From: Hominifimenecus microfluidus
GTDB lineage: Bacteria; Bacillota; Clostridia; Lachnospirales; Lachnospiraceae
Assembly (NCBI GenBank): GCA_020687485.1
Contig: JAJEQR010000022.1
Coordinates: forward strand, 1-57,649
Length of the DNA stretch: 57,649 nucleotides
Direction: 5' to 3'
A program made the translations under genes and the position numbers. Shown in pieces: positions 57,142 through 57,649 of the stretch. Position 1 is the first letter of the stretch, and every line of letters begins with the position of its first letter. The notes below the pieces were generated by a model. The model made no database searches, was not told the DNA's origin, and saw nothing but the letters and a program-made list of their open reading frames with translations.

Positions 57142-57304
57142 AGGGCTCTCTGTTCCGGACCTCGTGAAGCTGAGCGGCGTTCCCCGGCGAACCATCCAGG
57201 AAGTAGAGAACCGTGATGATTGCCGGGTCTCTACCGCGATTAAGCTCGCCGATGCCCTTGGTGTTTCTCTCGAAGAGCTCTGCAGAGATACGAAAGAATC
57301 ATAA
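57113..57304 (+). CDS. XRE/Cro-CI family regulator
   Basis: 63 residues, one helix-turn-helix domain: LKSIRTSKGLSVPDLVKLSGVPRRTIQEVENRDDCRVSTAIKLADALGVSLEELC. GGAGG lies 7 bases before the ATG. It may bind the operator in the upstream promoter. It ends in a hairpin terminator. Confidence 0.85.
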   Translation: MNLKSIRTSKGLSVPDLVKLSGVPRRTIQEVENRDDCRVSTAIKLADALGVSLEELCRDTKES

Positions 57305-57313
57305 CTCAGTGCT

Positions 57314-57347
57314 TCCCCGGCCGGTGTTATGCCTGCCGGGGATTTCT
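57314..57347 (+). terminator. Terminator after the XRE-type gene
   Basis: TCCCCGGC and GCCGGGGA pair around 13 bases, followed by TTTCTCT. Confidence 0.6.
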
Positions 57348-57530
57348 CTACCTGCTTTCCTCTACTGCTTTTACCAGTTCCCGATGCCTGCTTTTCAGTT
57401 CCAGGATCTCCGCCGGAGTCAGACCGGTATCTTCATACTGCCCCAAGCGATCAATCAGAATCTCCTTCCGCTGCGGTGACCAGTAACCTGGCTTAATACC
57501 GCTGCAGCGCTCATGTGTCAATCGATTCAT
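57348..57530 (-). CDS. Small phage protein of unknown function
   Basis: 60 residues: MNRLTHERCSGIKPGYWSPQ then an amphipathic helical part (LIDRLGQYEDTGLTPAEILELKSRHREL). The first 18 residues recur in many small Clostridia phage and prophage proteins. Function unknown. AGGAGG lies about 10 bases before the ATG and it overlaps the preceding minus-strand gene by 20 bases. Confidence 0.7.
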   Translation of the reverse strand: MNRLTHERCSGIKPGYWSPQRKEILIDRLGQYEDTGLTPAEILELKSRHRELVKAVEESR

Positions 57531-57649
57531 CCGCTGCCCTCCTACGTTCGTCTATTTCCTTCAGGCGCTCCAGCATCCGTCTTTTCTTCTCCCGCTCTAT
57601 GCGCCACATACAGCTATTCAATGAGTCCGCTATCCTTAACTCATCGATG
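57511..57649 (-). CDS. 3' end of a phage gene running off the window
   Basis: An open frame of at least 45 codons continues past the window edge and stops at TGA 57511-57513, overlapping the next gene. The visible part is charged and helical (WRIEREKKRRMLERLKEIDERRRAADE), likely a coiled coil. The start is not in the window and the product cannot be named. Confidence 0.55.
   Translation of the reverse strand, partial: IDELRIADSLNSCMWRIEREKKRRMLERLKEIDERRRAADESIDT

Larger units (their letters stand above)
34617..57649. mobile_element. Siphovirus-type prophage, left part (right end outside window)
   Basis: Starts at the break in cotJC. Plus-strand genes hicA, hicB and a SecB-like gene lie at the edge, then a leftward late operon: lysis, tail fibres, baseplate, tape measure, tail, connector, capsid, protease, portal, terminase, HNH. 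Near the right edge is a rightward regulatory operon. Integrase, replication genes and attR are not in the window. The exact attachment core cannot be defined without the other end; the divergence from CotJC lies within about 34612-34620. Confidence 0.85.

Noticed and set aside
57149-57220. Possible tRNA or other structured RNA in the region near the right edge
   Set aside because: No cloverleaf or CCA-type end found; the sequence is coding for the XRE regulator.

Overview
The window looks like the chromosome of a spore-forming Firmicute of the Clostridia, most likely a Lachnospiraceae-type gut anaerobe. This rests on the spoVAD-spoVAE and cotJABC genes, the strong AGGAGG-type ribosome binding sites, an ABC-F protein with one degenerate ATP site, and the kinds of mobile element present. 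No rRNA, tRNA or CRISPR array was seen.

Layout. 1-8.3 kb is core chromosome: a YigZ-family protein, a class A penicillin-binding protein, spoVAD-spoVAE (without spoVAC), a nucleotidyltransferase and an ABC-F ATPase. 8.3-10.7 kb holds a decayed EAL-domain fragment and a cluster of four small secreted or membrane-anchored proteins, the last interrupted by an in-frame amber codon. 10.7-15.2 kb is an accessory island: an AAA ATPase/nuclease-type protein, two related YARHG-domain lipoprotein genes, a holin directly behind a small sigma factor (an arrangement like UviA/UviB and TcdR/TcdE), and a broken second copy of the sigma gene.

15.2-29.84 kb is a 14.6-kb integrative mobilizable element whose ends can be read directly. 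It sits in the signal-peptide codons of the second YARHG gene, has imperfect terminal inverted repeats and a shared AAGG at both junctions. It carries a large serine recombinase, a MobV relaxase with a recognisable oriT, two replication/primase genes, a sigma-like protein, an unknown cargo gene and a BceAB-BceRS-type peptide-antibiotic resistance module.

29.84-34.6 kb returns to the chromosome: rpoD, a lipid kinase, mutY and the cotJ operon. CotJA carries a Cys/Gly/Pro-rich 18-residue repeat block. cotJC breaks off after about 31 codons, where a prophage begins.

34.6 kb to the window end is the late half of a siphovirus prophage of HK97 type, mostly on the minus strand: endolysin, holin, tail fibres, baseplate, tape measure, a tail chaperone with a -1 frameshift, head genes, terminase and HNH. 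Next to the attachment site it carries hicA-hicB plus a SecB-like gene, which looks like a tripartite toxin-antitoxin-chaperone system. A plus-strand moron sits between the tape-measure and tail-chaperone genes, and a plus-strand operon with a near-consensus promoter lies near the right edge. The second half of cotJC and the integrase should lie beyond the window. Together these suggest a prophage that inactivates a spore-coat gene and may be excised during sporulation.
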